Source: Microbacterium tenebrionis (lineage in GTDB: Bacteria; Actinomycetota; Actinomycetes; Actinomycetales; Microbacteriaceae). Taken from it: a DNA stretch of 64,000 nucleotides. This document shows positions 36,044-44,789 of this stretch, piece by piece (the first letter of the stretch is position 1; the number at the start of each line of letters is the position of its first letter). The stretch spans positions 41,572 through 105,571 of the forward strand of contig NZ_CAHJXQ010000008.1 in the NCBI RefSeq assembly GCF_903645325.1, given 5' to 3'. A model generated the notes under the pieces. That model saw nothing but the letters and a program-made list of their open reading frames with translations. It was not told the origin of the DNA and did no database searches. A program made the translations under genes and the position numbers.

Positions 36044-36199
36044 CACCTTTACGGCTTGAGATAGGCGCACGAAACGAAATCGATCGAAGCAACGGCCAGA
36101 GAGCGAATACGTGCCGTGCTGCAAGAGTGCCGTCCCAGCATCTCCGCGCCGTACTCACTACAGCAACGGATGCAGTCGGATCCGCCGCCGCTAGGCTGG

Positions 36200-37162
36200 A
36201 TGAGGCTCGTCAGGGCGGACGACATCCCGTCCCGTCATCTCCTGGAGTCTCTCATCCGCCGCCACCACCTCGCCTCCACCGCATCGCGCGGGGTCGCCGC
36301 ATCCGTTCTCGCATCCGTCCTGTTCGGCGCGATCAGCCTGCTCGGCGGCCATCTCGGCGGCTTCACGTCCGAAGAGACCACCGCCTGGCGGGTACTGTTC
36401 ATCGCCGCTGCCCTTGGCGCGCTGCACGCCACGGGATCCCGTCGCGCGGCGTTCGTGTCGGTGACGCGGCGCATCATCCGCAGCCCGAAGCTCATCGTCA
36501 TCGTCGTGGTCAACACGGCGATCATGTGGGTGCAGCTCTGGGTCTTCATGTGGGGGCCGGCGAACGGGCACACGCAGGACATCGCGTTCGGATACTTCCT
36601 GCTGCCTCTGGTCATGGTCGTCGTCGGCCGGGTGTTCTTCCGCGACCGTCTCAGCGTGCTGCAGTGGGCGGCCGTCGCGGCCGCCGCCGTCGGCGTGCTC
36701 GCGCAGGCCCTCGTCGCCGGGGGCATCAACTGGCCGGTGCTTATCATCGCCGGCCTCTACCCGGTCTACTTCGCCCTGCGCCGCTGGGCGGGCATCGACT
36801 CGATGCAGGTGTTCCTCATCGAGATCCTCCTGCTCGTCATCCCCTCCGCCGTGATCGCCGGCGGGCATCTCGTGTCGCCGGCGGGCGCTGCGGCATCCTG
36901 GCCGTCTCTTCTGCTCATGGCGACCCTGAGCGCGGCGGCGATGATCCTCTACATCCTCGCCTCACGCCTGCTGCCGCTTTCGCTGTTCGGGCTGCTGTCG
37001 TATCTCGAGCCGGTCCTCGTGCTCGGGGTATCCCTGCTGCTCGGCGAGATCCTCACGGGCGCGGATGCCTTCGTCTACGCACCGATCGTCGCCGCCCTCG
37101 TGCTGCTCGGACTCAGCGGCCGCCGCCGGCCGCGCGAGCACCTCGAGGAGCCGCCGCTGTAG
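36200..37162 (+). CDS. EamA/RarD-type drug-metabolite transporter permease
   Basis: The product of about 320 residues has ten predicted helices and two EamA halves. The first is SRGVAASVLASVLFGAISLLGGHLGGFTSEETTAWRVLF, a RarD-like start, and the second ends LPLSLFGLLSYLEPVLVLGVSLLLGEIL. The substrate is unknown. The start is uncertain: the ATG at 36200 follows a TAGGCT box by only 2 nt, so initiation may lie slightly upstream or downstream. It converges with the response regulator gene, with palindromic repeat copy B between. Confidence 0.85.
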   Translation: MRLVRADDIPSRHLLESLIRRHHLASTASRGVAASVLASVLFGAISLLGGHLGGFTSEETTAWRVLFIAAALGALHATGSRRAAFVSVTRRIIRSPKLIVIVVVNTAIMWVQLWVFMWGPANGHTQDIAFGYFLLPLVMVVVGRVFFRDRLSVLQWAAVAAAAVGVLAQALVAGGINWPVLIIAGLYPVYFALRRWAGIDSMQVFLIEILLLVIPSAVIAGGHLVSPAGAAASWPSLLLMATLSAAAMILYILASRLLPLSLFGLLSYLEPVLVLGVSLLLGEILTGADAFVYAPIVAALVLLGLSGRRRPREHLEEPPL

Positions 37163-37201
37163 CGGATGCGTTCGCGCCCGCTCGCCCCGCGCGCGGAACG
37201 G

Positions 37202-37268
37202 CGAAACGGGGTTTGCCGCACGAGACGGGGGCGCATGGCCCGGGTCTCATGCTGCAAACCCCGTCTCG
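37202..37268. repeat. REP-like 67-bp palindrome, copy B
   Basis: It begins CGAAACGGGGTTTGCCGCAC and ends GCTGCAAACCCCGTCTCG. Imperfect 28-nt arms surround an 11-nt centre. The length is identical to copies at 14772, 39855 and 55155. It fills the gap between the EamA gene and the opposing regulator gene. Confidence 0.88.
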
Positions 37269-37280
37269 GCGAGGCAGGGC

Positions 37281-37883
37281 TCAGATCCAGCCGCGCTCCT
37301 CCGCCATGAGAACGGCCTGCTGACGCGTGGTGATCTGCAGCTTCGACAGGATGGCCGAGACGTGGTTGCGCACGGTCCCCGGCGCGAGCAGGAGCTTCTT
37401 CGCGATCTGCCCCGTCGTCTCGCCGCGGCGCCCGGCACGCAGCACGTCGAGCTCGCGATCGGTCAGCGGGCAGCGTTCGTCGCTCAGGGCGTCGGCCGCG
37501 ACCTCGGGGTCGACGTAGCGGGCTCCGGCCGCGACGCGGCGGATGACCTCGGCCACCTCGCCCGCGCCCCGCGACTTGGGCAGGAACCCGGCCACACCGG
37601 ACGCCAGTGCCCGCCGCAGTACGCCGGGGCGGGCATGCCGGGTCACCACGACGCAGCGCGCGGTGATCGTCCGGCTCAGCCGCTCCGCCACCTCGACGCC
37701 GTCGAGTCCCGGCATCTCGAGGTCGAGCAGGCAGATGTCGGGCTGCAGCTTCTCGGCCATCGCGACGGCCTGGAGCCCGTCGGCGCACTCCGCGACGACG
37801 TCGATGTCATCCTCGAGCCGCAGCAGCGCCGCGAGCGCCGAGCGGATCATCGCCTCGTCGTCGGCAAGCAGCACCCGGATCAC
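37281..37883 (-). CDS. LuxR/NarL-family response regulator (DesR-like)
   Basis: The 200-residue regulator has a receiver domain with LLADDEAMIRSAL, phospho-acceptor Asp in CLLDLEMPG (about residue 54) and Lys in FLPKS. The LuxR HTH has LTDRELDVLRAGRRGETTGQIAKKL and LAPGTVRNHVSAILSKL. The GTG start overlaps the kinase stop by 4 nt (GTGA). The short spacing makes the upstream kinase its likely partner. Confidence 0.92.
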   Translation of the reverse strand: MIRVLLADDEAMIRSALAALLRLEDDIDVVAECADGLQAVAMAEKLQPDICLLDLEMPGLDGVEVAERLSRTITARCVVVTRHARPGVLRRALASGVAGFLPKSRGAGEVAEVIRRVAAGARYVDPEVAADALSDERCPLTDRELDVLRAGRRGETTGQIAKKLLLAPGTVRNHVSAILSKLQITTRQQAVLMAEERGWI

Positions 37884-39142
37884 CGCGCGGACCCCGGCTC
37901 GGCCGCTGCATCCCCGAAGGCGGCATCCTGCATCGGGACTGCACCCGCGGCATCCGGAACCGTCGCGATCACCCGGAACTCGCCGCGCTCGCGCTCGACC
38001 CGCACCTCGCCGCCGGTCTCCGCCACGCGGCGCGCGATGCCGTCGAGACCGGAACCACTGCCCGAGGCGCCGTCGCCGTTCGCGGATGCCGCATCGTTGA
38101 CGATCTCGTACCGCCACATGCCGTCCACACGACCGAGGGTCAGCCGGGCACGGTTCCCTCCGCCGTGCCGGAGAACGTTCGTCGTCGTCTCGCGAATCAC
38201 CGGGCCAAGGACGGATGCCGGCGCGGCCACCGCGTCGGGCGAGACTGTGGCATCCGCCGTCGTCCCCGCCGCGCGCAACAGATCGACGGCGTTGGCGATC
38301 TCGTCCGGCAGCGGCACACCGCGGAACCGCATCGCGAGGTCGCGTGTGCCTTGGCGCGCTTCCGCGACGCTCGCTCTGGCCAGCCGAAGCTGCTCGAGCG
38401 CGGCATCCGGATCGCGCTGCTTCTCACCGCCCGGAGAGAGTAGCCTCTCGGCGAGCTCGAGCTGCAGCGCGATCACCTGCAGATGGTGCCCCTGCAGATC
38501 GTGCACGTCGGTCGCGACCCGCAGACGCTCCTGCGTCGCGCCGAGCCGTGCCTCCGCCGCCCGCGCACGATCGAGCGTGACGAGCACGTCCCACCACCAC
38601 AGCGACGTCACGGTCATGAGCGGCAGTGTCGCCGCGAAGAAGCCGAACAGGAACCAGACGCTCGTGACCTCGGCATCCGCACCGTCGAACGTCATCTTCA
38701 AGTCGATGAACCACAGCGCGGCGATGACGGCGACGCACGCGATCACGAATCGCAGCCGCACCCCGCGCGGCCAGTTCAGCAGCGTCAGCGACTGGATGAG
38801 AGGGATCGCACCCACGAGCCACAGGCCGCTGGCAAGGCCCGACAACACACCGAACGCGATGGCGACGGCGAGCGGGATGAGGATGCCGCGCCACCCGGCG
38901 ACGGGCCCTGCCGAGTCGTCCCGATGCCGATACTGCAGCAGCAGCGGAACACTCGCCGCGCACCAGATGAGTCCGCCCACTCCGATCAGGGTGAGCGCCA
39001 CCGGGTCGACCCGCATCCGGGCGAAGATGCTCAGCCAGATGAAGAGGATCATCACCTGGAAAACGAGCACGCCCGAGACCGTGTACCACCACGTCGCGGT
39101 GATGCCTCGGTTCAGGCGGCGGGCGCCGATCGCATCCGTCAT
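37880..39142 (-). CDS. Sensor histidine kinase (DesK-like, HisKA_3)
   Basis: The 420-residue kinase has about six N-terminal helices (residues 15-190). HisKA_3 motif VATDVHDLQGHHLQVIALQ carries the phospho-acceptor His near 219, followed by ATPase motifs RETTTNVLRHGGG and GSGLDGIARRVAE. The membrane-embedded sensor suggests a lipid- or membrane-state signal, as known for DesK-type enzymes; the signal here is not known. It is co-transcribed with the downstream regulator and divergent from the small-multidrug-export-like gene. Confidence 0.92.
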   Translation of the reverse strand: MTDAIGARRLNRGITATWWYTVSGVLVFQVMILFIWLSIFARMRVDPVALTLIGVGGLIWCAASVPLLLQYRHRDDSAGPVAGWRGILIPLAVAIAFGVLSGLASGLWLVGAIPLIQSLTLLNWPRGVRLRFVIACVAVIAALWFIDLKMTFDGADAEVTSVWFLFGFFAATLPLMTVTSLWWWDVLVTLDRARAAEARLGATQERLRVATDVHDLQGHHLQVIALQLELAERLLSPGGEKQRDPDAALEQLRLARASVAEARQGTRDLAMRFRGVPLPDEIANAVDLLRAAGTTADATVSPDAVAAPASVLGPVIRETTTNVLRHGGGNRARLTLGRVDGMWRYEIVNDAASANGDGASGSGSGLDGIARRVAETGGEVRVERERGEFRVIATVPDAAGAVPMQDAAFGDAAAEPGSAR

Positions 39143-39253
39143 GCCCTCAGCTTAGGGGCGTGACAGATGTCACCCATCGGACGTGCACAGTGCCCGCACA
39201 GAGGTGACAGGCAGGCACTTACCGGATGCCGCGGCGCACGGTGGACTGTAGGC

Positions 39254-39811
39254 ATGAACCTCATCGAGACCTTCCAGAACCTCGTCGCCCAGGTGCCAGA
39301 GCTCGTCCAGCCGCTCATCGTGGCACTCGCCGGGGCCGTGCCCTTCATCGAGGGCGAGGGCGCCGCGACCATCGGCATTCTCGGCGGCATCCCGCCCGTC
39401 ATCGCCGCGATCGCCGCCATCGTCGGCAACTTCGTCTGCGTCGCCCTCCTCGTGCTGCTCAGCGCCAAGGCGCGAGACGCTGTGGTGAACCGCCAGCGTG
39501 CCAAGGCGCTGGTCGACGTCGAGGGCCGTGTCGTCGCGGATGCCGCGGACACGGGCATCCAGGTCGAAGCCGGCGACAGCGAGCGGAAGGCCGCCCGCAA
39601 GCAGAAGTTTCAGCGGGCGCTGGAGCGCTACGGCGTCCCCGGGGTGAGCCTGCTCGGTCCGCTGCTGCTGCCCACCCAGTTCACCGCGACCATGCTCGCC
39701 GCGATCGGCATCGGCCGCGCCCGCATCCTCATCTGGCAGGCCGTCGCGATCATCGGCTGGACGACCGCGCTGGCGCTGCTCATGACGGGGATCGTGCACT
39801 TCGCGGTCTGA
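39254..39811 (+). CDS. Small multidrug export-like membrane protein
   Basis: The 185-residue protein with about four helices has the family start LVALAGAVPFIEGEGAATIGILGGIPP and a conserved YGVPGVSLLGPLLLPTQFTATMLAAIGIGRARILIWQAVA motif seen in Sm_multidrug_ex/DedA-like proteins. Transport function is assumed by family only. It is divergent from the sensor kinase gene and followed by palindromic repeat copy C. Confidence 0.8.
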   Translation: MNLIETFQNLVAQVPELVQPLIVALAGAVPFIEGEGAATIGILGGIPPVIAAIAAIVGNFVCVALLVLLSAKARDAVVNRQRAKALVDVEGRVVADAADTGIQVEAGDSERKAARKQKFQRALERYGVPGVSLLGPLLLPTQFTATMLAAIGIGRARILIWQAVAIIGWTTALALLMTGIVHFAV

Positions 39812-39854
39812 CCGGCGCGGCCGCGACCCGCGGCACGCCACCCGCAGGGATCCG

Positions 39855-39921
39855 CGAGACGGGGTCTGCTGCACGAGACGGGGCCTGCCAGCACCTGTTT
39901 CGTGCGGCAGACCCCGTCTCG
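39855..39921. repeat. REP-like 67-bp palindrome, copy C
   Basis: It begins CGAGACGGGGTCTGCTGCAC and ends GTGCGGCAGACCCCGTCTCG. The length and arm structure equal copies A2, B and D. It lies between the ends of the multidrug-export-like gene and csbD. Confidence 0.88.
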
Positions 39922-39931
39922 GTGACGCCGA

Positions 39932-40105
39932 CTACTTGTCGAACGCGTCCTTGATGTCGTCGCCGATCTTCTTCGCCTCGGCCTTGGCCTGATCGGCCTT
40001 GCCCTCGGCCTCGAGCTTCTCGTTGCCGGTCACCTTGCCGGCGGCTTCCTTCGCGTGCCCGGCGATGTCCTCAGCGGCGTGCTTGGCCTTGTCTCCGATA
40101 CCCAT
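39932..40105 (-). CDS. CsbD-family stress protein
   Basis: The 57-residue, highly charged and helical CsbD-like protein reads MGIGDKAKHAAEDIAGHAKE, then AAGKVTGNEKLEAEGKADQAKAEAKK. CsbD proteins accumulate in general stress; the mechanism is unknown. The ATG at 40105 is supported by AAGGAA about 10 nt upstream. It is separated by about 100 nt from the upstream membrane protein gene on the same strand. Confidence 0.88.
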   Translation of the reverse strand: MGIGDKAKHAAEDIAGHAKEAAGKVTGNEKLEAEGKADQAKAEAKKIGDDIKDAFDK

Positions 40106-40203
40106 CGATGCGTTCCTTTCGTCGGGGATCAGGTGATCCGTTCCCTCCAGGCTGTCACGGCAGAGCCGCCGTGCCAAGGGGTTGACGCGGGCGTCCTGGC
40201 ACG

Positions 40204-40701
40204 TTACGCGGGATTCTCAGGCGCGGGTTTCCGGTATGCGTCGCGCATGTGGTCGCTCGTGAGGAAGTCCGCGATCCCGATCATGATCAGGCTGAAGACG
40301 ATCTGCTCGGTGACCATCCACGCCGGGTAGAGCCCGGGGATCGCGGCCATCACCAGGGTGATCACCGGGAAGATCTGCGCGAACAGCCGCAGCCGCTGAT
40401 ATCCCCAGCGCCAGCCGAGCTTTGCCCGCCAGGCGAAGTAGAACAGTGTCGCCGTCATTGCGAGGACGACGACCGTCCGCATCCACACCGCGAACGAGAC
40501 CGGCTCGCCGCCCATCGCCAGCACGAGCGCGATCACCACGGCGCCGACGCCGAGGATCAGTTCGACGGCGAGCAGCCACATGATCCAGGTGAACGCCCGC
40601 TTCGTCTTCGGGTGGGTGCGCGCCTCGTCCGGGATCGCGACGCCCGCGGCGCGGCCGCCGGCGATGCGATCGAGCCGCTGCAACAGGGTTTCGAACGACA
40701 T
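40204..40701 (-). CDS. Hypothetical membrane protein
   Basis: The 165-residue protein has four helices (about 38-62, 70-90, 105-120, 128-150). The N-terminal cytoplasmic segment LLQRLDRIAGGRAAGVAIPDEARTHPKTKRA is followed by FTWIMWLLAVELILGVGAVVIALVLAMGG. No family is recognised. It is divergent from the MMPL transporter gene. Confidence 0.75.
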   Translation of the reverse strand: MSFETLLQRLDRIAGGRAAGVAIPDEARTHPKTKRAFTWIMWLLAVELILGVGAVVIALVLAMGGEPVSFAVWMRTVVVLAMTATLFYFAWRAKLGWRWGYQRLRLFAQIFPVITLVMAAIPGLYPAWMVTEQIVFSLIMIGIADFLTSDHMRDAYRKPAPENPA

Positions 40702-40797
40702 GCGGTCAGCCTATGCGGCGGCATCCGCGCGCGCGATGCGCGGGTCTCCATCTTTCGAGCGATGTCCGCATGCGCGTGCGCTGGTGGGCTGGAGATC

Positions 40798-42843
40798 ATG
40801 ACAGCAACGCGCACGCGCCTTCCCGACCGGCTCACGTCCCGGCGGGGAGCATGGGTCTCCCTCGGTATCGTCCTCATCGTCTTCGTGGCCCTGTTCGGCC
40901 TGTTCAGCAGGATCGAGGCGCCGTCCTCGAACGAGACCGCCCCGGCGGATTCGGAGTCGAGCCGGGTGAGTGCGCTGCTCGACGACTTCCCCGATGCGGA
41001 CGAGCAGTCGGTGATCGTCGTCGCCTCACGGGAGGATGCCGGCGAGCTCACGGCATCCGATCTCGATGCTCTGACCGACTTGGTGCCCGTCCTGGAAGAG
41101 CACACCGGACTGGAGTCCTCGCCGCCGAGCGTGAGCGACGACGGCGAGGCCGCGGTGATCGTCGCGCCGATCACGGTCGGCGAGGACAACGCCGCGACCG
41201 CGGAGATCGTGAAGGATCTGCGTGAGGCGCTCCCGGGCATCGACGGACTGACCCTGCAGATCACCGGCGGGCCGGCCTTCGGCGCCGACATCACCTCATC
41301 CTTCGACGGCGCGGACTTCACGCTGCTCAGCGTGACGATCCTCATCGTCGCGCTGCTGCTCATCGTCACCTATCGCTCCCCGATCCTGTGGCTGCTGCCG
41401 CTCGTCGTGGTCGCGTTCGCCGACCAGCTCGCATCGAAGGCGACCGCGGCGCTCGGTGCCTGGCTCGACCTGCAGTTCGACGCCGGCATCATCAGCGTGC
41501 TCGTGTTCGGCGCGGGCACGAACTACGCCCTTCTGCTCATCTCCCGCTACCGTGAGGAGCTCGCGGTGAACGACGACCACCGGGTGGCCCTGAGTACGGC
41601 ATGGCGCAAGACGGTGCCGGCGATCGTTGCGTCCAACGTCACGGTCGTCCTCGCCCTGCTGACGCTCACGCTCGCCGTGATCCCGGGCACGCGCGGCCTG
41701 GGTATCTCGTCGGCGGCGGGGCTGCTCATCGCGCTCGCCGCCGTGCTGTTCGCGCTGCCGCCGGTGCTCGCAGTGTGCGGGCGGAAGGTGTTCTGGCCGT
41801 TCGTGCCGAAACCGGGCAGCGCGGTGAAGCAGGGACGAGTGTGGCGCGGCATCGCGACGCGCGTCATGAAGCGACCCGCCGTCAGCCTCGTCGGCGGCCT
41901 CGCGCTGCTCGCCGTCATGGCCACAGGGCTCCTGGGCACGTCGATCGGTCTCGACCAGATCGACAAGTTCCGGGTCCAATCCGAGTCCGCGGCGGGGCTC
42001 GAGGTGCTCGCGGATCACTTCCCGCCGGGAGAAGCGCAGCCGATCCTCATCGTGGCCGCATCCGATCAGGCGGACGAGGTCGTGGATGCCGTCTCCGATG
42101 TCGACGGCGTGGTCCGCGCGCATCCGACCGGTGAGACCGACGACGGCGAGCTCACCCGGATCATGGTGACCGGCGAGTTCGCCCCCGGCACCCCGGAGAG
42201 CCTCGACCTCGTCACCGAGCTGCGCGAGGTCGCGCACGCCGTGCCGGATGCCGATGCGCTCGTCGGCGGCGCGATCGCGACCGATCTCGACGCCCGCGCG
42301 GGCAATCAGCAGGATCTTCTGCTGATCGCCCCGCTCGTGCTCGCGGTGAGCTTCATCGTGCTGCTCGTGCTGCTGCGCTCGCTCCTCGCCCCGGTCGTCC
42401 TCCTGCTCGTGAATCTCGCGAGCGCCGCGGCGGCGATCGGCGCCGGGGCGTGGCTGAGTCGCGTGCTGTTCGATCAGCCGGCGCTGGATCTGCAGGTGCC
42501 GCTGCTGGCGTTCCTGTTCCTCGTGGCGCTGGGGATCGATTACACGATCTTCCTCGTGCACCGTGCGCGCTCCGAGGCGCAGGCGCGCGGCACCCGCGGA
42601 GGCATGGTCGAGGCGGTGTCGCACACGGGTGCCGTCATCACGAGCGCGGGCATCGTCCTGGCCGCGGTGTTCGCCGCGCTCGGCGTGCTGCCGCTGGTCA
42701 CGCTCGGCCAACTCGGGCTCATCGTCGGCGTGGGCGTCGTAGTCGACACGCTCGTCGTTCGCACCGTCATCGTGCCTGCATTGTTCGGCGTTCTCGGCGA
42801 TCGGATCTGGTGGCCGAGGAACATCGAAGCGCCTCGGTTATGA
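40798..42843 (+). CDS. MMPL-family RND transporter
   Basis: The 681-residue protein has twelve predicted helices in two repeats, each with a large extracytoplasmic loop after the first helix. Motifs include YRSPILWLLPLVVVAFADQ, VFGAGTNYALLLISRYREEL and FLFLVALGIDYTIFLVHRARSE, the GxDYxxFLxxR signature of MMPL proteins. It likely exports lipids or hydrophobic compounds driven by protons; the substrate is unknown. The ATG at 40798 follows a GGAG at short spacing. Confidence 0.92.
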   Translation: MTATRTRLPDRLTSRRGAWVSLGIVLIVFVALFGLFSRIEAPSSNETAPADSESSRVSALLDDFPDADEQSVIVVASREDAGELTASDLDALTDLVPVLEEHTGLESSPPSVSDDGEAAVIVAPITVGEDNAATAEIVKDLREALPGIDGLTLQITGGPAFGADITSSFDGADFTLLSVTILIVALLLIVTYRSPILWLLPLVVVAFADQLASKATAALGAWLDLQFDAGIISVLVFGAGTNYALLLISRYREELAVNDDHRVALSTAWRKTVPAIVASNVTVVLALLTLTLAVIPGTRGLGISSAAGLLIALAAVLFALPPVLAVCGRKVFWPFVPKPGSAVKQGRVWRGIATRVMKRPAVSLVGGLALLAVMATGLLGTSIGLDQIDKFRVQSESAAGLEVLADHFPPGEAQPILIVAASDQADEVVDAVSDVDGVVRAHPTGETDDGELTRIMVTGEFAPGTPESLDLVTELREVAHAVPDADALVGGAIATDLDARAGNQQDLLLIAPLVLAVSFIVLLVLLRSLLAPVVLLLVNLASAAAAIGAGAWLSRVLFDQPALDLQVPLLAFLFLVALGIDYTIFLVHRARSEAQARGTRGGMVEAVSHTGAVITSAGIVLAAVFAALGVLPLVTLGQLGLIVGVGVVVDTLVVRTVIVPALFGVLGDRIWWPRNIEAPRL

Positions 42844-42852
42844 GGTTTCTGA

Positions 42853-42878
42853 GTTTGTCCCCCATATGGGGGACAAAC
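42853..42878. promoter_or_regulatory. Perfect 26-bp palindrome upstream of the cold-shock gene
   Basis: GTTTGTCCCCCAT and its exact mirror ATGGGGGACAAAC meet without a spacer, 10 nt after the MMPL stop. It could fold as an 11-bp stem with an ATAT loop (terminator of the MMPL gene) or act as a dimer operator. A TAGGCT -10-like box follows at about 42894-42899, with GACAAA 16 nt before it, so the right arm could overlap a -35 element of a cspA promoter. Confidence 0.6.
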
Positions 42879-42927
42879 ACTTGCGTTTGGAGATAGGCTG
42901 TCTCTGACGCACCCTCCGGTCGTCTTT

Positions 42928-42959
42928 GGCCCTCACCGCTCCCCCCCGCGGTGAGGGCC
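42928..42959 (+). terminator. 12-bp stem-loop in the cspA leader region
   Basis: GGCCCTCACCGC pairs with GCGGTGAGGGCC around a C-rich 8-nt loop. If transcription starts after the TAGGCT box, this hairpin sits near the 5' end of a leader of about 180 nt. Long structured leaders are typical for cold-shock mRNAs; alternatively it is a terminator for upstream transcripts. Confidence 0.55.
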
Positions 42960-43085
42960 GCATCCGTTCTCGGGCTGTGCAACATTTGGATCACCATCTG
43001 GTCACAGCTGTTCCGCTCGGAGCACGCGCAGATAATCTGGGCATCGTCGGGGCACCCCGGCGACATTCCAGCAGAACGGCAGTAC

Positions 43086-43292
43086 ATGAGCACCCAAGGC
43101 ACGGTCAAGTGGTTCAACTCGGAGAAGGGCTTCGGCTTCATCTCCCCCGATGACGGCGGCGCCGACGTCTTCGCGCACTACTCCGCCATCGAAGCAACCG
43201 GCTACCGCTCGCTCGACGAGAACCAGCGCGTCGAGTTCGATGTGGCGCAGGGCCCCAAGGGCCTGCAGGCCGAGAACATCCGCCCTCTCTGA
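43086..43292 (+). CDS. cspA: Cold-shock protein (CspA family)
   Basis: The 68-residue single cold-shock domain reads [20 protein letters not shown], with RNP1 KGFGFI and RNP2 VFAHYSAI. It is a small RNA chaperone that binds single-stranded nucleic acid. The length and sequence are canonical. The 5' region of more than 180 nt holds a palindrome and a stem-loop, consistent with post-transcriptional control. Confidence 0.96.
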   Translation: MSTQGTVKWFNSEKGFGFISPDDGGADVFAHYSAIEATGYRSLDENQRVEFDVAQGPKGLQAENIRPL

Positions 43293-43362
43293 GGCAGATC
43301 TTCACCCGCACTCCTCGTCCGGGAGCATGCCATCCGCGTGCCTCGGCGGGGAGTGCTGTGTT

Positions 43363-44043
43363 TCAGGAGGCCTGCTCCGGCAGGAGGATCGCCCGCAACG
43401 CCGATACGTCGGCGACGCGGAAGGCTGCGGCATCCCCCTCTGACGGGTCGCCGAAACCCCACTCGTCGAAGATGACGGGGATGCCGAACTCCGCGGCGCC
43501 CTCGACGTCATGATGCCGGTCGCCGATGAGCACCGGACGCGTGACGTCGGCACCGGCCGCCGCCAGTCGCTCGAGCGCCCAGCCGATGACCTCCTTCTTG
43601 CTGTCGCTGCGGCCGACCTCACCGGCGCGCGCTCCCGAGACGGCCGTGAACAGCTCGAGCAGCTCGTTGTGCTCGAGGATCGCGCGCACCTGGTTCTCGG
43701 GCTTCGTGCTCGCCGTGGATTGCGGGATGCCGGCGGCCGCGACCGCGCGGATGACATCGGGCACGCCCGGGTAGATGTCGACGGATGCCGCGTACCCGTC
43801 GCGGGCGGCGAGCGCCCGGTACGCGGTGAGCGCCTCGGACGCCTTCTCGGGGCTCAGGCCCGCAAGCTCCTGGAACGACTCGTACATCGGCGGGCCCACC
43901 CACCGGTGCAGGACGGACTGGTCGGGTTCGGGGAGCCCGAACTGGGCGAACACCTCGCGGAGCCGCGGGAAGATTCCAGGCGTCGCATCGGCGATCGTGC
44001 CGTCGACGTCCCACAGCACGCAGGAGAAGGGGGAGAGAGGCAT
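43363..44043 (-). CDS. HAD-family hydrolase (phosphoglycolate phosphatase-like)
   Basis: The 226-residue HAD subfamily IA phosphatase has motif I CVLWDVDGTIADATPGIF (nucleophile Asp near residue 12) and motif II STASTKP near 110. The Lys of motif III is in SDSKKEVIGWAL, and motif IV is VLIGDRHHDVEGA. A small helical cap lies between residues 20 and 85. The substrate is unknown. It is convergent with cspA. Confidence 0.9.
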   Translation of the reverse strand: MPLSPFSCVLWDVDGTIADATPGIFPRLREVFAQFGLPEPDQSVLHRWVGPPMYESFQELAGLSPEKASEALTAYRALAARDGYAASVDIYPGVPDVIRAVAAAGIPQSTASTKPENQVRAILEHNELLELFTAVSGARAGEVGRSDSKKEVIGWALERLAAAGADVTRPVLIGDRHHDVEGAAEFGIPVIFDEWGFGDPSEGDAAAFRVADVSALRAILLPEQAS

Positions 44044-44084
44044 GCATTCAGCCTATGGGCGCGGACGCCGCCGCCCCGCACGTC

Positions 44085-44780
44085 TCAGAACAGGCGGGGG
44101 ATGCCCGACTCGATGCCCTTCATCTCGTCGTAGTCGAGCACGAGGCAGCGGATGCCGCGGTCCTCGGCGAGAACGCGCGCCTGGGGCTTGATCTCCTGAG
44201 CGGCGAAGATGCCGGTGATGGGGGAGAGGTGCGGATCGCGGCCGAGCAGGTCGAGGTAGCGGGTGAGCTGCTCGACGCCGTCGATGTCGCCGCGGCGCTT
44301 GACCTCGATGGCGATCGCCCGGCCGTCAGCATCGCGGACCATCAGATCCACGGGCCCGATCGCGGTCGGGTACTCGCGACGCACCAGGGTGGTGCCCTCG
44401 CCGACGAGCTCGACCTGCTCGGCGAGAAGGCGCTGCAGGTCGGCCTCGACGCCGTCCTTCTGCAGTCCGGGGTCGACGCCGAGCTCGTGCGCCGAGTCGT
44501 GCAGCACCTCGTAGATCTGCACGCGCAGCGCGTCGCCGGTCTTCTTGTGGGTCACCCGCCACACGTCGATGACGCCGGCGCTCGCCTCCTCCTCACCGGG
44601 CTCCTCGGTCGTGAGGGTGCACGGCGGGCTCATCCAGTTCAACGGCTTGTAGCTGCCGCCGTCGGAGTGCACCAGCAGCGACCCGTCCCCCTTGTGCACG
44701 AGCAGGCGGGTGGCGAGGGGCAGATGAGCGTTGAGGCGGCCCGTGTAGTCCACGGAGCAGCGGGCGATGACGAGACGCAC
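44085..44780 (-). CDS. nucS: Mismatch-specific endonuclease NucS
   Basis: The 231-residue NucS/EndoMS-type nuclease takes the place of MutS/MutL mismatch repair in most actinobacteria. The N-terminal DNA-binding domain starts [20 protein letters not shown]. The C-terminal RecB-like nuclease has [37 protein letters not shown], giving the catalytic D-ExK residues near 150-165, and QYxxxL-like motifs. The start is GTG. It lies 9 nt after the MFS gene, so both may share a transcript. Confidence 0.94.
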   Translation of the reverse strand: MRLVIARCSVDYTGRLNAHLPLATRLLVHKGDGSLLVHSDGGSYKPLNWMSPPCTLTTEEPGEEEASAGVIDVWRVTHKKTGDALRVQIYEVLHDSAHELGVDPGLQKDGVEADLQRLLAEQVELVGEGTTLVRREYPTAIGPVDLMVRDADGRAIAIEVKRRGDIDGVEQLTRYLDLLGRDPHLSPITGIFAAQEIKPQARVLAEDRGIRCLVLDYDEMKGIESGIPRLF

Positions 44781-44789
44781 CCGACGAGC

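Noticed and set aside
40110..40203. Riboswitch-like or structured leader upstream of csbD
   Set aside because: Only a short CACGGCGG-type inverted repeat is visible and there is no recognisable aptamer pattern.
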